Shown piece after piece: positions 24,027 through 33,267 of a stretch of DNA of 40,037 nt. The notes beneath the pieces are model-generated. The model saw nothing but the letters and a program-made list of their open reading frames with translations, made no database searches and was not told the DNA's origin. The number at the start of each line of letters is the position of its first letter. The stretch's first letter is position 1. Made by a program: the position numbers and the translations under genes. The DNA is from an uncultured Pelagibacteraceae bacterium (lineage in GTDB: Bacteria; Pseudomonadota; Alphaproteobacteria; Pelagibacterales; Pelagibacteraceae): assembly GCA_902558225.1 (NCBI GenBank), contig CACEDG010000009.1, forward strand, positions 1-40,037. Reading direction: 5' to 3'.

Positions 24027-24922
24027 TATTCGTGTCCCTCTGTACTAAAATTATAAATTTTCTCATCTAAACTATTATACTTCTCATAATCGACTAGTTC
24101 ATATAATCTTTTTCTAGTTTGCATTTTATCTATAATGTTATTCTGATGTCCATTTGCATAAATGTCCCTTAACCCATCCTCAACGTTTTTCATCGCTAAT
24201 CTTTGTGTTGTAACTGGATAAATAACTATATTGTATCCTAATTCCTCTAACTTTTTATAATTCAAAAGTTTAGATTTTCCAAATTCTGTCATGTTCGCGA
24301 GCAAGTAGCACGATAATTCTTTTCTAACTTTTTCAAAATCTTTCTCGTTTTCTAATGCTTCAGGAAAAATAATTTCAGCTCCAGCATCAATGTAGGCTTT
24401 ACATCTATCAATCATTTTATCAATTCCTTCTACGTTTTTTGCATCAGATCTTGCTATAATCTTAAAATTTTGATCCTTTTTAGCTGATACACTTTCTTTG
24501 ATTTTCCTTACCATAATATCTGTTGAAACTAATTCTTTATTATCTAAATGACCGCAACGTTTTCTCTCTACTTGATCTTCTATATGCACAGCAGATATTC
24601 CAAATTCCTCAAAAGTCTGAATTGTTTCTTTACAAGATTTAAAACCAGTATCTATATCAACAATTGTTGGAAGGTTTGTAACTCTTGAAATTAAATAAGA
24701 TCTTGTGCTTACATCTTGCAAAGTTGTTAAACCAATATCAGGAAATCCAAGATCATTCGCCATTACTCCACCGGAAACATAAACTGCATCATAGCCTATT
24801 TCTTCAATTAGTTTTGCAGTTAAAGGGTTGAATGCACCTGGTACTCTCAAAATCTTATTAGACTTTAATTTTTCAACTAAATCTTTTCTTTTTTGATATG
24901 GCTCTTTATCTATAAAATGCAT
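24026..24922 (-). CDS. prpB: 2-methylisocitrate lyase
   Basis: This 298-residue isocitrate lyase-superfamily enzyme cleaves 2-methylisocitrate to pyruvate and succinate. It has the TIM-barrel start LRVPGAFNPLTAKLIEEIGY, YVSGGVMAND, the metal site VDIDTGF and the catalytic loop KRCGH, where the family has K-(K/R)-CGH. Length is normal for PrpB. Overlaps of one base at both ends tie it tightly to prpD and prpC. Confidence 0.93.
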   Translation of the reverse strand: MHFIDKEPYQKRKDLVEKLKSNKILRVPGAFNPLTAKLIEEIGYDAVYVSGGVMANDLGFPDIGLTTLQDVSTRSYLISRVTNLPTIVDIDTGFKSCKETIQTFEEFGISAVHIEDQVERKRCGHLDNKELVSTDIMVRKIKESVSAKKDQNFKIIARSDAKNVEGIDKMIDRCKAYIDAGAEIIFPEALENEKDFEKVRKELSCYLLANMTEFGKSKLLNYKKLEELGYNIVIYPVTTQRLAMKNVEDGLRDIYANGHQNNIIDKMQTRKRLYELVDYEKYNSLDEKIYNFSTEGHE

Positions 24923-26424
24923 TAAAAAATTCCTTTTTTTAAATTTTTTTTAAGCTTACTTTTTTTTACCTCTATATTTAATTTATTCAACTGTCCTGAC
25001 CTGAGTTTTTTTAAATTTTGGACATCTTTTAAAAACCTATTACTCTCTTTTTTTTCTATTATATTTTCAGTTAAAGTTAAAAATTTGTTTATGTAATTTT
25101 CTCTTTTAAATGGACGTGAACCATAGGGATGAGCATCTGCAACACCTTGTTCCTCGGCAACTTTCTTTCCATTTTTAAGAGTAATTATAACTTTTGCCCC
25201 GAATGCTTTCTGTTTAGGATCAGGATTATGATATTTCTTTGTCCATTTTTTATCCTCATGAGTTTTTATTGATCTCCAGATTTTAATTGTGCTTTTTTTT
25301 TTGGCTCTAGCTTTAGTATATGATTTCACATGATGCCAAGTCCCATCTTCTAGTGCAACAGCGAATATATACATTATTGAGTGATCTAAAGTTTCCCTAC
25401 TTGCATTTGGATCCATTTTTTGTGGATCATTTGCACCAGTGCCGATCACATAATGAGTATGATGACTTGTGTAAATGTCAATTTTTTTTATCTGTTTAAG
25501 ATTTTGTATTTTTTTTCTTAATTTTTTAGCTAAATCAATTAAAGCCTGTGATTGATATTCAGCTGAATATTCTTTTGTATAAGTCTCTAGTATTGCTTTT
25601 TTTGCTTCACCTTTTTTTGGAAGAGGAACTTTATATAATGCTTTTTTACCATCAAGGATTCTTGCAATTACACTGTCCTCACCTTCGTAAATTGGGCTTG
25701 GAGCACCTTCTCCCCTCATAACTCTATCAACAGCTTCAATAGCAAGCTTTCCAGCATGTGCTGGAGCGTATGCTTTCCAACTTGAAATTTCACCTTTTCT
25801 TGATTGTCTAGTTGAGATTGTTGTGTGCAAAGCCTGTTGCACTGCTTGAAATATAGTTTCAGTTTTTAATTTTAACATCGAACCTATTCCTGCAGCAACA
25901 CTTGGGCCCAAGTGAGCAATATGATCTACTTTATGTTTATGAAGACAAATTCCTTTTACTAAATTTACTTGAACTTCATAAGCAGTAATAATCCCTCTTA
26001 AAAGATCTAAACCACTTCTTTTATTTTGTTGAGCAACACTTAAGAGAGGCGGAATATTGTCTCCAGGATGGCTATAATCAGCAGCTAAAAAAGTATCATG
26101 AAAATCTAATTCTCTTACTGCAGTGCCATTTGACCAGGCTGCCCATTCACAATCAAATTTTAGTTTACTATTCACACCAAACAATGTTGCACCATTTTTT
26201 CTTGAATGTTTCAAAGCCATTTCTCTTGATGATATTACTGGTCTTCTGTTTAGAGATGCTATCGCGACAGATGCATTATCAATAATTCTATTAATTGTCA
26301 TTTCGATAGCATCATTATTCAATTTAGAATTATCACTTGCAATTTCTGCTATTTTCCAGGCAAGTTGATTTTTTTTGGGTAAGTGAATTTTAGATGGGTA
26401 AACTTTAACTTTATGAATTATCAA
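24922..26424 (-). CDS. prpD: 2-methylcitrate dehydratase, TTG start
   Basis: This 500-residue MmgE/PrpD-family dehydratase is the first gene of the methylcitrate operon. The family start [20 protein letters not shown] is followed by [11 protein letters not shown], and the middle has [17 protein letters not shown]; the C-terminal half has [10 protein letters not shown]. The start is a TTG at 26424: AGGAG (26434-26430) lies five bases upstream and the protein matches the family from its second residues, while no ATG is available. PrpD makes the AcnD/PrpF variant unnecessary. No regulator (PrpR) or propionyl-CoA synthetase is adjacent. Confidence 0.93.
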   Translation of the reverse strand: MIIHKVKVYPSKIHLPKKNQLAWKIAEIASDNSKLNNDAIEMTINRIIDNASVAIASLNRRPVISSREMALKHSRKNGATLFGVNSKLKFDCEWAAWSNGTAVRELDFHDTFLAADYSHPGDNIPPLLSVAQQNKRSGLDLLRGIITAYEVQVNLVKGICLHKHKVDHIAHLGPSVAAGIGSMLKLKTETIFQAVQQALHTTISTRQSRKGEISSWKAYAPAHAGKLAIEAVDRVMRGEGAPSPIYEGEDSVIARILDGKKALYKVPLPKKGEAKKAILETYTKEYSAEYQSQALIDLAKKLRKKIQNLKQIKKIDIYTSHHTHYVIGTGANDPQKMDPNASRETLDHSIMYIFAVALEDGTWHHVKSYTKARAKKKSTIKIWRSIKTHEDKKWTKKYHNPDPKQKAFGAKVIITLKNGKKVAEEQGVADAHPYGSRPFKRENYINKFLTLTENIIEKKESNRFLKDVQNLKKLRSGQLNKLNIEVKKSKLKKNLKKGIF

Positions 26425-26429
26425 AAAAA

Positions 26430-26434
26430 CTCCT
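26430..26434 (-). promoter_or_regulatory. Ribosome binding site fixing the prpD TTG start
   Basis: AGGAG on the minus strand, five bases upstream of TTG at 26424-26422. It is one of the better Shine-Dalgarno sequences in the window and supports the unusual start codon. Confidence 0.65.
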
Positions 26435-26478
26435 AATTAACGAATTTGTTTTTAATAGTTAAAAAAAAATAATCAATA

Positions 26479-27162
26479 TTAAAGATATTGAGATACAATT
26501 TTTTCAATACCAACAAAGTCTTTTACTAGGTGATTATGATAAATTTCTGTGGTATTTTTTTCAGTATAACCATCTTCCATCAGAATTACTGGAATGCCAG
26601 CTTCTTTAGCTGCATTTGCATCTGTCTCACTATCTCCAATCATTAATGATTTTTTTAGATCACCATTTAATATTTCAATAACTGAAGTTAAATGTCTAGG
26701 ATCGGGTTTACAATAATCAAAAGTATTATGTCCTGCTACATATTCAAAAAAATCATAAATTCCAATTTTTTTAAGAAGATCAACAGCTAAATAGTCAGTC
26801 TTATTTGTACAAACGGCCATAGAAATATTGTTCTCTTTTGACCATATTAAAAATTCTTTGACACCGTTTATAAGAGTACTTTCATTAACAATATTTTTTC
26901 CATAGAAATCAACAAAATCTTTAACCATTTCTTTTTTAATTTTCTCATCTTGAACTTTACCAAATTCTTTTTTTGCTTGTCCCCAAATTGATCTTCCAAG
27001 CATCGCACCAGCTCCTTGTCCAACCAGATTTCTAATTTCATCTGTTGATTTTGTTGGATAGCCAAATTTTTTCATAACATGATTGTGAGCACGCATTAAA
27101 TCTGGTGCTGTATCAACCAAAGTTCCGTCTAGATCAAAAAGAATGGTAAATTGTTGAGCCAT
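26479..27162 (-). CDS. gph: HAD-family phosphatase, probable phosphoglycolate phosphatase
   Basis: This 227-residue haloacid dehalogenase-type phosphatase has motif I FDLDGTLVDTAPD, motif II VCTNK, motif III lysine in CKPDPRHL and motif IV IGDSETDANAAKEAG, with a cap domain between I and II. It matches Gph, which removes 2-phosphoglycolate, and lies next to glmU and glmS, an arrangement common in alphaproteobacteria. Other HAD substrates cannot be excluded. The start is 71 bp from the divergent glmU gene. Confidence 0.82.
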   Translation of the reverse strand: MAQQFTILFDLDGTLVDTAPDLMRAHNHVMKKFGYPTKSTDEIRNLVGQGAGAMLGRSIWGQAKKEFGKVQDEKIKKEMVKDFVDFYGKNIVNESTLINGVKEFLIWSKENNISMAVCTNKTDYLAVDLLKKIGIYDFFEYVAGHNTFDYCKPDPRHLTSVIEILNGDLKKSLMIGDSETDANAAKEAGIPVILMEDGYTEKNTTEIYHNHLVKDFVGIEKIVSQYL

Positions 27163-27233
27163 AATTAAAAGTATTTTTAAGAAATATTTTGTGAATTAAG
27201 AAACATATATACTTAATATAAAGAATTTCAAAT

Positions 27234-27860
27234 ATGAAACAATTAAATTTAAATAAGTTGCAAAATTCATTGAGAACCAAATTTTTAAAATCAAAAGTAA
27301 ATTTGATAGCCCCAGAGACGATCTTTTTTTCAAAAGATACTAAAATTGGAAAAAATGTGACTATAGAACCTTACGTAGTAATTGGTTCAAAAGTAAAAAT
27401 TGGAAACAATGTTACTATAAAATCTTTTAGTCATTTAGAAAATTGTAAAATTGAAAATAAGGTTGAAGTTGGTCCATACGCAAGAATAAGACCTGGCACT
27501 ACTCTTAAAGAAGGATCTAAAATTGGAAATTTTGTTGAAGTTAAAAAAAGTATAATAGGAAAAAAATCTAAGGTAAATCATTTAACGTACATTGGTGATA
27601 CTTTGATTGGTAAATCGACAAATATTGGTGCTGGAACAATTACATGTAATTACGATGGAATTAAAAAAAGTAAAACTAGAATTAAAGATAATGTATTTAT
27701 AGGCTCAAATTCTTCTTTAGTTGCACCTTTAACTATTGGAGAAAAAAGTATTGTGGGAGCGGGATCAGTAATTACAAAAGATGTAAGTAAAAAATCTTTG
27801 GCATTAACTAGAAGTCAACAATTAGAAATAAAAAATTATAAAAGAAAGTCTCAATTATAA
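27234..27860 (+). CDS. glmU: GlmU acetyltransferase domain only (no uridylyltransferase domain)
   Basis: This 208-residue protein corresponds to the C-terminal half of bifunctional GlmU, which is about 450 residues. The left-handed beta-helix begins with APETIFFSKDTKIGKNVTI and continues through VGPYARIRPGT, IGNFVEVKKS, NHLTYIGD (with the catalytic histidine), GAGTITCNYDG and VFIGSNSSLVAPLTIG. It should acetylate glucosamine-1-phosphate. The N-terminal pyrophosphorylase domain that makes UDP-GlcNAc is absent, and no upstream frame in the 71-bp gap encodes it. The gene overlaps glmS by one base, the normal context for full glmU. Confidence 0.88.
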   Translation: MKQLNLNKLQNSLRTKFLKSKVNLIAPETIFFSKDTKIGKNVTIEPYVVIGSKVKIGNNVTIKSFSHLENCKIENKVEVGPYARIRPGTTLKEGSKIGNFVEVKKSIIGKKSKVNHLTYIGDTLIGKSTNIGAGTITCNYDGIKKSKTRIKDNVFIGSNSSLVAPLTIGEKSIVGAGSVITKDVSKKSLALTRSQQLEIKNYKRKSQL

Positions 27861-29680
27861 TGTGTGGAATTATTGGAATAAATAGTAATAGAGCTGTTTC
27901 ATCAACGATCATTAATTCTTTGAAGAAACTAGAATATAGGGGATATGACTCTGCAGGAATTGCCACACTTTATAATAATGAAATTAATGAAGTAAAATCT
28001 GAGGGACGAGTTGATAATTTAGAGAATAACTTAATTGTTCAAAAAATGGAGGGCACTATTGGAATAGGTCATGTTAGATGGGCCACTCATGGTTTACCCA
28101 ACAGTATTAACGCACACCCTCATTCTTCACAGAATGTTTCTGTAGTTCATAATGGAATAATTGAAAATTCTACATTATTAAAAAAATTTTTAGTTAGCAA
28201 AGGTCATAAATTTAAATCTCAGACCGATACTGAGGTGATTGTACATTTAATAACTGAGAATTTGAAAACAGAAAATATTGTAAACTCAATTAAAAAAACT
28301 CTTAAATCTCTTCATGGTAGTTTTGCTTTGGGTATAATATTTAAAGATCAACCTGATTTAATTGTAGGAGCAAGAAGAGGATCTCCACTAGCCGTTGGTT
28401 ATGGTCCAAATGAAAATTATTTAGGATCAGACTCTTATGCACTGAAAGCAATGACAAATAAGATTACTTATCTAAATGATGGTGAATTTTGTATTATAAA
28501 AAAAGACCATGTTGAATTCTTCAATGAGGATGGAGCTAAGATAAACAAAAAAGTTTTAGAGTTGTCTTTGGAAGATGAGAAGTATGATAAAGGCGATTAC
28601 AAACATTTCATGGCTAAAGAAATAGAGGAACAACCTACTACGTTAAAAAATGGAATTAATGAGTATGTGGATACGTTAAATAATGATATCAACATTTATA
28701 ATTTTCCGTGGAAAACTAATGAAATTTCATCAGTGACCCTTATTGGTTGTGGAACAGCTTATCATTCTTGTTTACTCGCAAAATATTGGTTTGAAGAACT
28801 TACTTCATTAGATGTAAGTGTGGATATCGCATCAGAGTTTAGATATAGAAAAAATAGATTTAAGAAAGAAACTTTATATGTGTTTGTATCTCAATCCGGT
28901 GAAACAGCTGATACCTATGCAGCATTAGATTTGTGTAATCAAAATGAAATGAAAACATGTGCAGTTGTAAATGTTATTGAAAGTTCTATTGCAAGAGACT
29001 CTAAATTTGTTTTACCAATACATTGTGGAACTGAAATAGGTGTGGCATCTACTAAAGCATTTTTAGGCCAAATTTTAATACTATACATTTTAGCATTAAA
29101 ACTTGGATTATTGAGAAGAGATTTGAAAAAAGAGTTATTTAATGAGAAGCTTAAAGATCTTAAATCTTTACCAAAGTTAGTAGAAAAGACTTTATCTACA
29201 GACAATAAAATACAAGCAATATCAAATTCTTTTAATGAAGCAAAAGGTTCAATGTTTTTAGGAAGAGGGTTTTCTTTTCCAATAGCATTGGAAGGTGCGT
29301 TGAAGTTAAAAGAGCTATCTTATATTCATGCAGAAGGTTATCCAGCTGGTGAGATGAAACATGGACCACTAGCTTTAATTGAAGAAGGAATGCCAGTTGT
29401 TGTATTAGCACCAAGAGATAACTATTATAAAAAAACAATTTCAAACATGCAGGAAGTAATTGCCAGAGGAGCAAAAGTTTTATTAGTAACAAATAAAAGT
29501 CGAGACGAGGTGGTTTCAGAGAATATTTGGGAAAAAATAGAAGTTGAAAGCGCTAATGAGGATCTTTTACCCTTTCTTTTAACAATTCCTTTGCAAAAAT
29601 TAGCTTATTATTCAGCACTTAAAAAAGGATTTGACATAGATAAGCCTAGAAATCTTGCTAAATCGGTAACCGTTGAATAA
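27860..29680 (+). CDS. glmS: Glutamine-fructose-6-phosphate aminotransferase (isomerizing)
   Basis: This 606-residue enzyme makes glucosamine-6-phosphate for peptidoglycan and lipopolysaccharide. The N-terminal amidotransferase domain starts MCGIIGI with the nucleophile Cys2, then YRGYDSAG and HVRWATHG. Two SIS domains follow with CGTAYHSC, SQSGETADT and GEMKHGPLALI, and the invariant end DKPRNLAKSVTVE is intact. Full length. There is no room for a glmS ribozyme, since the start codon overlaps the glmU stop. Confidence 0.96.
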   Translation: MCGIIGINSNRAVSSTIINSLKKLEYRGYDSAGIATLYNNEINEVKSEGRVDNLENNLIVQKMEGTIGIGHVRWATHGLPNSINAHPHSSQNVSVVHNGIIENSTLLKKFLVSKGHKFKSQTDTEVIVHLITENLKTENIVNSIKKTLKSLHGSFALGIIFKDQPDLIVGARRGSPLAVGYGPNENYLGSDSYALKAMTNKITYLNDGEFCIIKKDHVEFFNEDGAKINKKVLELSLEDEKYDKGDYKHFMAKEIEEQPTTLKNGINEYVDTLNNDINIYNFPWKTNEISSVTLIGCGTAYHSCLLAKYWFEELTSLDVSVDIASEFRYRKNRFKKETLYVFVSQSGETADTYAALDLCNQNEMKTCAVVNVIESSIARDSKFVLPIHCGTEIGVASTKAFLGQILILYILALKLGLLRRDLKKELFNEKLKDLKSLPKLVEKTLSTDNKIQAISNSFNEAKGSMFLGRGFSFPIALEGALKLKELSYIHAEGYPAGEMKHGPLALIEEGMPVVVLAPRDNYYKKTISNMQEVIARGAKVLLVTNKSRDEVVSENIWEKIEVESANEDLLPFLLTIPLQKLAYYSALKKGFDIDKPRNLAKSVTVE

Positions 29681-29715
29681 TAGAAAAACTCTGATACAAC
29701 AATCCTCAGTTGAAC

Positions 29716-31095
29716 ATGAAAAATTGGAAAGTAAATAGTTGGAGAAAGTATCCTGTCAAACACATACCTACGTATGGTGATGAAAAGGAACTAAATAATG
29801 TTTTAAATAAGTTAAAAACATTTCCGCCACTTGTTTTTGCAGGTGAGACAAGACATCTTAAAGATCAACTTGCAAAAGTAGTTGATGGTAAAGCTTTTTT
29901 ATTACAAGGTGGAGACTGTGCAGAGAGTTTTGCAGAATTTCATCCTGATAATATAAGAGATACTTTTAAAGTAATTCTTCAAATGGCTTTAGTGATGACG
30001 TACTCAGCATCTTTACCAATTGTAAAGCTTGGGAGAATTGCAGGACAATTTTCTAAGCCAAGAAGTGCACCAACAGAAAAACAGGGTAGTGTAGAACTGC
30101 CGAGTTATTTAGGTGACAATATTAATGCAATAGATTTTAATGAAAAAGCTAGAAGACCTGATCCAAAGAGAATGTTTAAAGCGTATTCTCAATCAGCATC
30201 TACGCTAAATCTTTTAAGAGCTTTTTCAAAAGGTGGTTTTGCGGACTTAAATAAAGTTCATTTATGGAACTTAGATTATATTAAAAAAAGTCCTCAGGCT
30301 AAAAAATTTAAAGATCTAGAAGATAAAATAGCTGACGCATTAGCATTTATGGAGGCATGTGGAATAACTTCAGATTTTAATAATAGATTATATACTGTAA
30401 ATTTCTGGACATCACATGAGGCATTACATTTACCATTTGAGGAGAGTATGACTAGAGTGGACTCTACAACTGGTGAATATCATGATACGTCAGCTCATTT
30501 TGTATGGATAGGTGATAGAACAAGACAACTAGATGGTGGACATGTTGAATTTTGTAGAGGAATAGAAAATCCAATAGGTATAAAGTGTGGGCCAACTTCT
30601 AAACCTGAAGAGATTGCAAAAATCTGTGAAGTGTTAAATCCAAAAAATGAAAAAGGTAAAATTACTTTAATTTCAAGATTTGGTCATCAAAATGTAGAAA
30701 AGTTTTTACCTAAGTTAATTCGAAGAATTAAAAAAGAAGGTGTTAATGTTATTTGGTCATGTGATCCGATGCACGGAAACACAATAGTATCAACCACTGG
30801 TTTTAAAACTAGACCATTTAACAATGTGGTAAATGAAGTAAAGAATGTATTTGGTGTTCATCAATCAGAAGGTTCATACGCAGGTGGACTACATGTTGAA
30901 ATGACTGGTCAAGATGTGACAGAGTGCACAGGCGGAGCTAGAAAAATATCAGATGCTGATTTATCAAGCAGATATCATACTCATTGTGATCCAAGATTAA
31001 ATTCAGATCAGGCCCTAGAATTAGCTTTTTTAATTTCAGATGAGATCAAAAAGAATAGCAGCTATTCTAAAAATGCCATCCAAGCGGCATCTTAA
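29716..31095 (+). CDS. 3-deoxy-7-phosphoheptulonate synthase, class II
   Basis: This 459-residue enzyme catalyses the first step of the shikimate pathway (phosphoenolpyruvate plus erythrose-4-phosphate). It is the class II (plant-type) form: NWKVNSWRKYP at the start, LLQGGDCAESF, GRIAGQFSKPRS, and DPMHGNTI and HVEMTGQDVTEC near the metal site. The ATG at 29716 starts right at the conserved WKVNSWR; an in-frame TTG two codons earlier is unnecessary. It follows glmS by 35 bp. No other aromatic pathway gene is nearby. Confidence 0.94.
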   Translation: MKNWKVNSWRKYPVKHIPTYGDEKELNNVLNKLKTFPPLVFAGETRHLKDQLAKVVDGKAFLLQGGDCAESFAEFHPDNIRDTFKVILQMALVMTYSASLPIVKLGRIAGQFSKPRSAPTEKQGSVELPSYLGDNINAIDFNEKARRPDPKRMFKAYSQSASTLNLLRAFSKGGFADLNKVHLWNLDYIKKSPQAKKFKDLEDKIADALAFMEACGITSDFNNRLYTVNFWTSHEALHLPFEESMTRVDSTTGEYHDTSAHFVWIGDRTRQLDGGHVEFCRGIENPIGIKCGPTSKPEEIAKICEVLNPKNEKGKITLISRFGHQNVEKFLPKLIRRIKKEGVNVIWSCDPMHGNTIVSTTGFKTRPFNNVVNEVKNVFGVHQSEGSYAGGLHVEMTGQDVTECTGGARKISDADLSSRYHTHCDPRLNSDQALELAFLISDEIKKNSSYSKNAIQAAS

Positions 31096-31134
31096 GCTAT
31101 TGCTATCTGTATCGAGATAATTAAATACAACATT

Positions 31135-31872
31135 ATGAATCCTAAAGAAAAAATAAAATTTATATCAAATTGGATTAAATCTTATGCAGAGGGAATGCCT
31201 TCAAAAGCAGAATCTTTAGTGATAGGTATCTCAGGCGGTATAGACTCGTCTGTTTCAAGCACATTAAGTGCTATGACCGGTTTAAGAACAATAGTTCTTA
31301 CTATGCCAATCAAACAAATAGAAAGCCAACACGATTTAAGCTTAAAACACCAAAATTGGTTAGTTAAGAATTTCAAAAATGTTGAGGCTCACACTATTAG
31401 CTTAGATAAACTATTTGAGACTTTTTCATTAACATTAAATAAATTTGATAATGAACATGGTTTTGCAAATTCTAGAGCAAGGTTAAGAATGACAACACTT
31501 TACCAAGTTGCTGCAGCAAATAAGGGAATCGTCGTTGGCACTGGTAATAAAGTGGAAGACTTTGGTGTTGGATTTTATACAAAATATGGAGATGGTGGAG
31601 TAGACATTTCACCAATAGCAGATTGTAATAAAACTGAAGTTTGGGAATTAGGGAAAGAATTAGGAATATTAAAAGAAATTATTGATGCTCCGCCAACGGA
31701 TGGTTTATGGGACGATGGTAGGACTGACGAAGGACAACTTGGGTTTAGTTACAATGAATTAGAGGATGCAATGAGTAATCCCGACTCACCTCATAAAGCT
31801 AAATACGAAAAAATTAGAAAACAAAATTTGCATAAAATGGACCCTATTCCTGTATGCAAAATTCCTAGTTAA
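31135..31872 (+). CDS. nadE: NAD synthetase, ammonia-dependent
   Basis: This 245-residue enzyme converts nicotinate adenine dinucleotide to NAD. It has the ATP pyrophosphatase loop GISGGIDSS, RARLRMTTLYQVAA, GTGNKVEDFGVGFYTKYGDGG and PPTDGLWDDGRTDE. It has no N-terminal nitrilase (glutaminase) domain, so it should use free ammonia. It lies 39 bp after the DAHP synthase; a weak promoter could be present, but no clear one is seen. Confidence 0.93.
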   Translation: MNPKEKIKFISNWIKSYAEGMPSKAESLVIGISGGIDSSVSSTLSAMTGLRTIVLTMPIKQIESQHDLSLKHQNWLVKNFKNVEAHTISLDKLFETFSLTLNKFDNEHGFANSRARLRMTTLYQVAAANKGIVVGTGNKVEDFGVGFYTKYGDGGVDISPIADCNKTEVWELGKELGILKEIIDAPPTDGLWDDGRTDEGQLGFSYNELEDAMSNPDSPHKAKYEKIRKQNLHKMDPIPVCKIPS

Positions 31873-31923
31873 TCAATTAGATTAACAAATCATCAAATAA
31901 GGTATATTTCTTAATCAACTGAT

Positions 31924-33267
31924 ATGGATATTTTTTTAACAAATAATTTAAGTAATAAAAAAGAACTTTTTACTCCTAAAGATAAAAAAAATGTGGGAAT
32001 GTATGTTTGTGGTCCAACAGTTTATGATGATCCTCATATAGGAAATGCAAGACCGCTAGTAATTTTTGATATTTTATTTAAATTACTAAAAAATAACTTT
32101 TCAAAAGTAACTTATGTAAGAAATATAACTGATATAGATGATAAAATTATCAAATCTTCTCAGGAACAAAAAATTTCAACAAAAGAACTTACAGAAAAAG
32201 TAACTTCAAGTTTTTTAAAAGATTGTGAGTTTCTAAATTGTGAAAATCCTACTCATCAGCCAAAAGCAACAGAGTATATCGATCTTATGATTCAAATGAT
32301 AAATGATTTAATTAATAAAGGGTTTGCATATGAAAATAAAGAACATGTTTATTTTGAGGTTAAAAAATTTTCTGATTATGGAAAATTATCTAATAAAAAG
32401 TTAGAAGATTTAGTTGCAGGATCTAGAGTAGAAATAAGTGAAAATAAAAAAAATTCAGAGGACTTTGTTTTATGGAAACCATCTAATCAGGATGAGCCTG
32501 CTTGGGACTCACCTTGGGGCAAAGGTAGGCCAGGTTGGCATTTAGAGTGTTCAGCAATGTCGAAAAAATTTTTAGGTGATGAATTTGATATTCATGGTGG
32601 AGGTATAGACTTAATTTTTCCACATCACGAAAATGAAATAGCACAATCTAGATGTGCAAATGATACGAAAGTTTTTGCAAATTATTGGATCCACAATGCA
32701 TTTATTACCTTATCCAACGAAAAAATGGCAAAGTCTCAAGGTAATATTCTTAAAATAAAAGATTTTAGAAATAAAATTAGTGGTCAAATAATTAGACTAG
32801 CTTTAATGAGTGCTCACTATAAACAACCATTAGATTGGAATGATAAACTTTTAAGTGATTGTGAAAGTACTCTAGATAAATGGTATAAAGTTTATTCATC
32901 AAATCTTAAATCTGTCAAAGTATCAGATGAAATTTTAAAACCATTATACGAAGATTTGAATACTCCTGGATATATTGCCAATCTTCACAAGTTATATGAA
33001 AAAGCTAATAAAGGTGAACACGTAGACCTATTTGTTTCAGCATGTAAATTTATTGGTTTGATGAATGAAACTAGTGAACAATGGAATGATTTTAAAAAGA
33101 ATAGAGTATTAATTACTGAGTCTGAAATTAAAAATATGCTTAGTTTAAGAGATAAGGCTAGAGAAAATAAGAATTATAAAGAGGCAGATAGAATTCGAGA
33201 TGAGCTTTTAGACAAAGGTGTTTTATTAGAGGATAAAGATGGTAAAACACTGTGGAAATTTAAATGA
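31924..33267 (+). CDS. cysS: Cysteinyl-tRNA synthetase
   Basis: This 447-residue class I synthetase shows MYVCGPTVYDDPHIGNAR with the zinc cysteine and the HIGH-equivalent HIGN, the zinc region WHLECSAM, HGGGIDLIFPHHENE and the KMSKS-equivalent KMAKSQG. It is near the lower end of the family's length. The gap before it (31873-31923) holds only AT-rich sequence with a possible TATATT. Its stop overlaps the cimA ATG (ATGA). Confidence 0.95.
   Translation: MDIFLTNNLSNKKELFTPKDKKNVGMYVCGPTVYDDPHIGNARPLVIFDILFKLLKNNFSKVTYVRNITDIDDKIIKSSQEQKISTKELTEKVTSSFLKDCEFLNCENPTHQPKATEYIDLMIQMINDLINKGFAYENKEHVYFEVKKFSDYGKLSNKKLEDLVAGSRVEISENKKNSEDFVLWKPSNQDEPAWDSPWGKGRPGWHLECSAMSKKFLGDEFDIHGGGIDLIFPHHENEIAQSRCANDTKVFANYWIHNAFITLSNEKMAKSQGNILKIKDFRNKISGQIIRLALMSAHYKQPLDWNDKLLSDCESTLDKWYKVYSSNLKSVKVSDEILKPLYEDLNTPGYIANLHKLYEKANKGEHVDLFVSACKFIGLMNETSEQWNDFKKNRVLITESEIKNMLSLRDKARENKNYKEADRIRDELLDKGVLLEDKDGKTLWKFK

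Noticed and set aside
26461-26469. Nine-base A run between gph and prpD as a slippage or regulatory site
   Set aside because: Homopolymer runs of this size are common in this AT-rich DNA and this one is non-coding.
27163-27233. Remnant of the missing GlmU N-terminal domain
   Set aside because: The 71-bp gap to the divergent gph gene is too short and shows no frame with the nucleotidyltransferase motif.
29681-29715. Leader peptide or attenuator before the DAHP synthase gene
   Set aside because: The 35-bp gap has no aromatic-codon ORF and no convincing stem-loop with a U tract.
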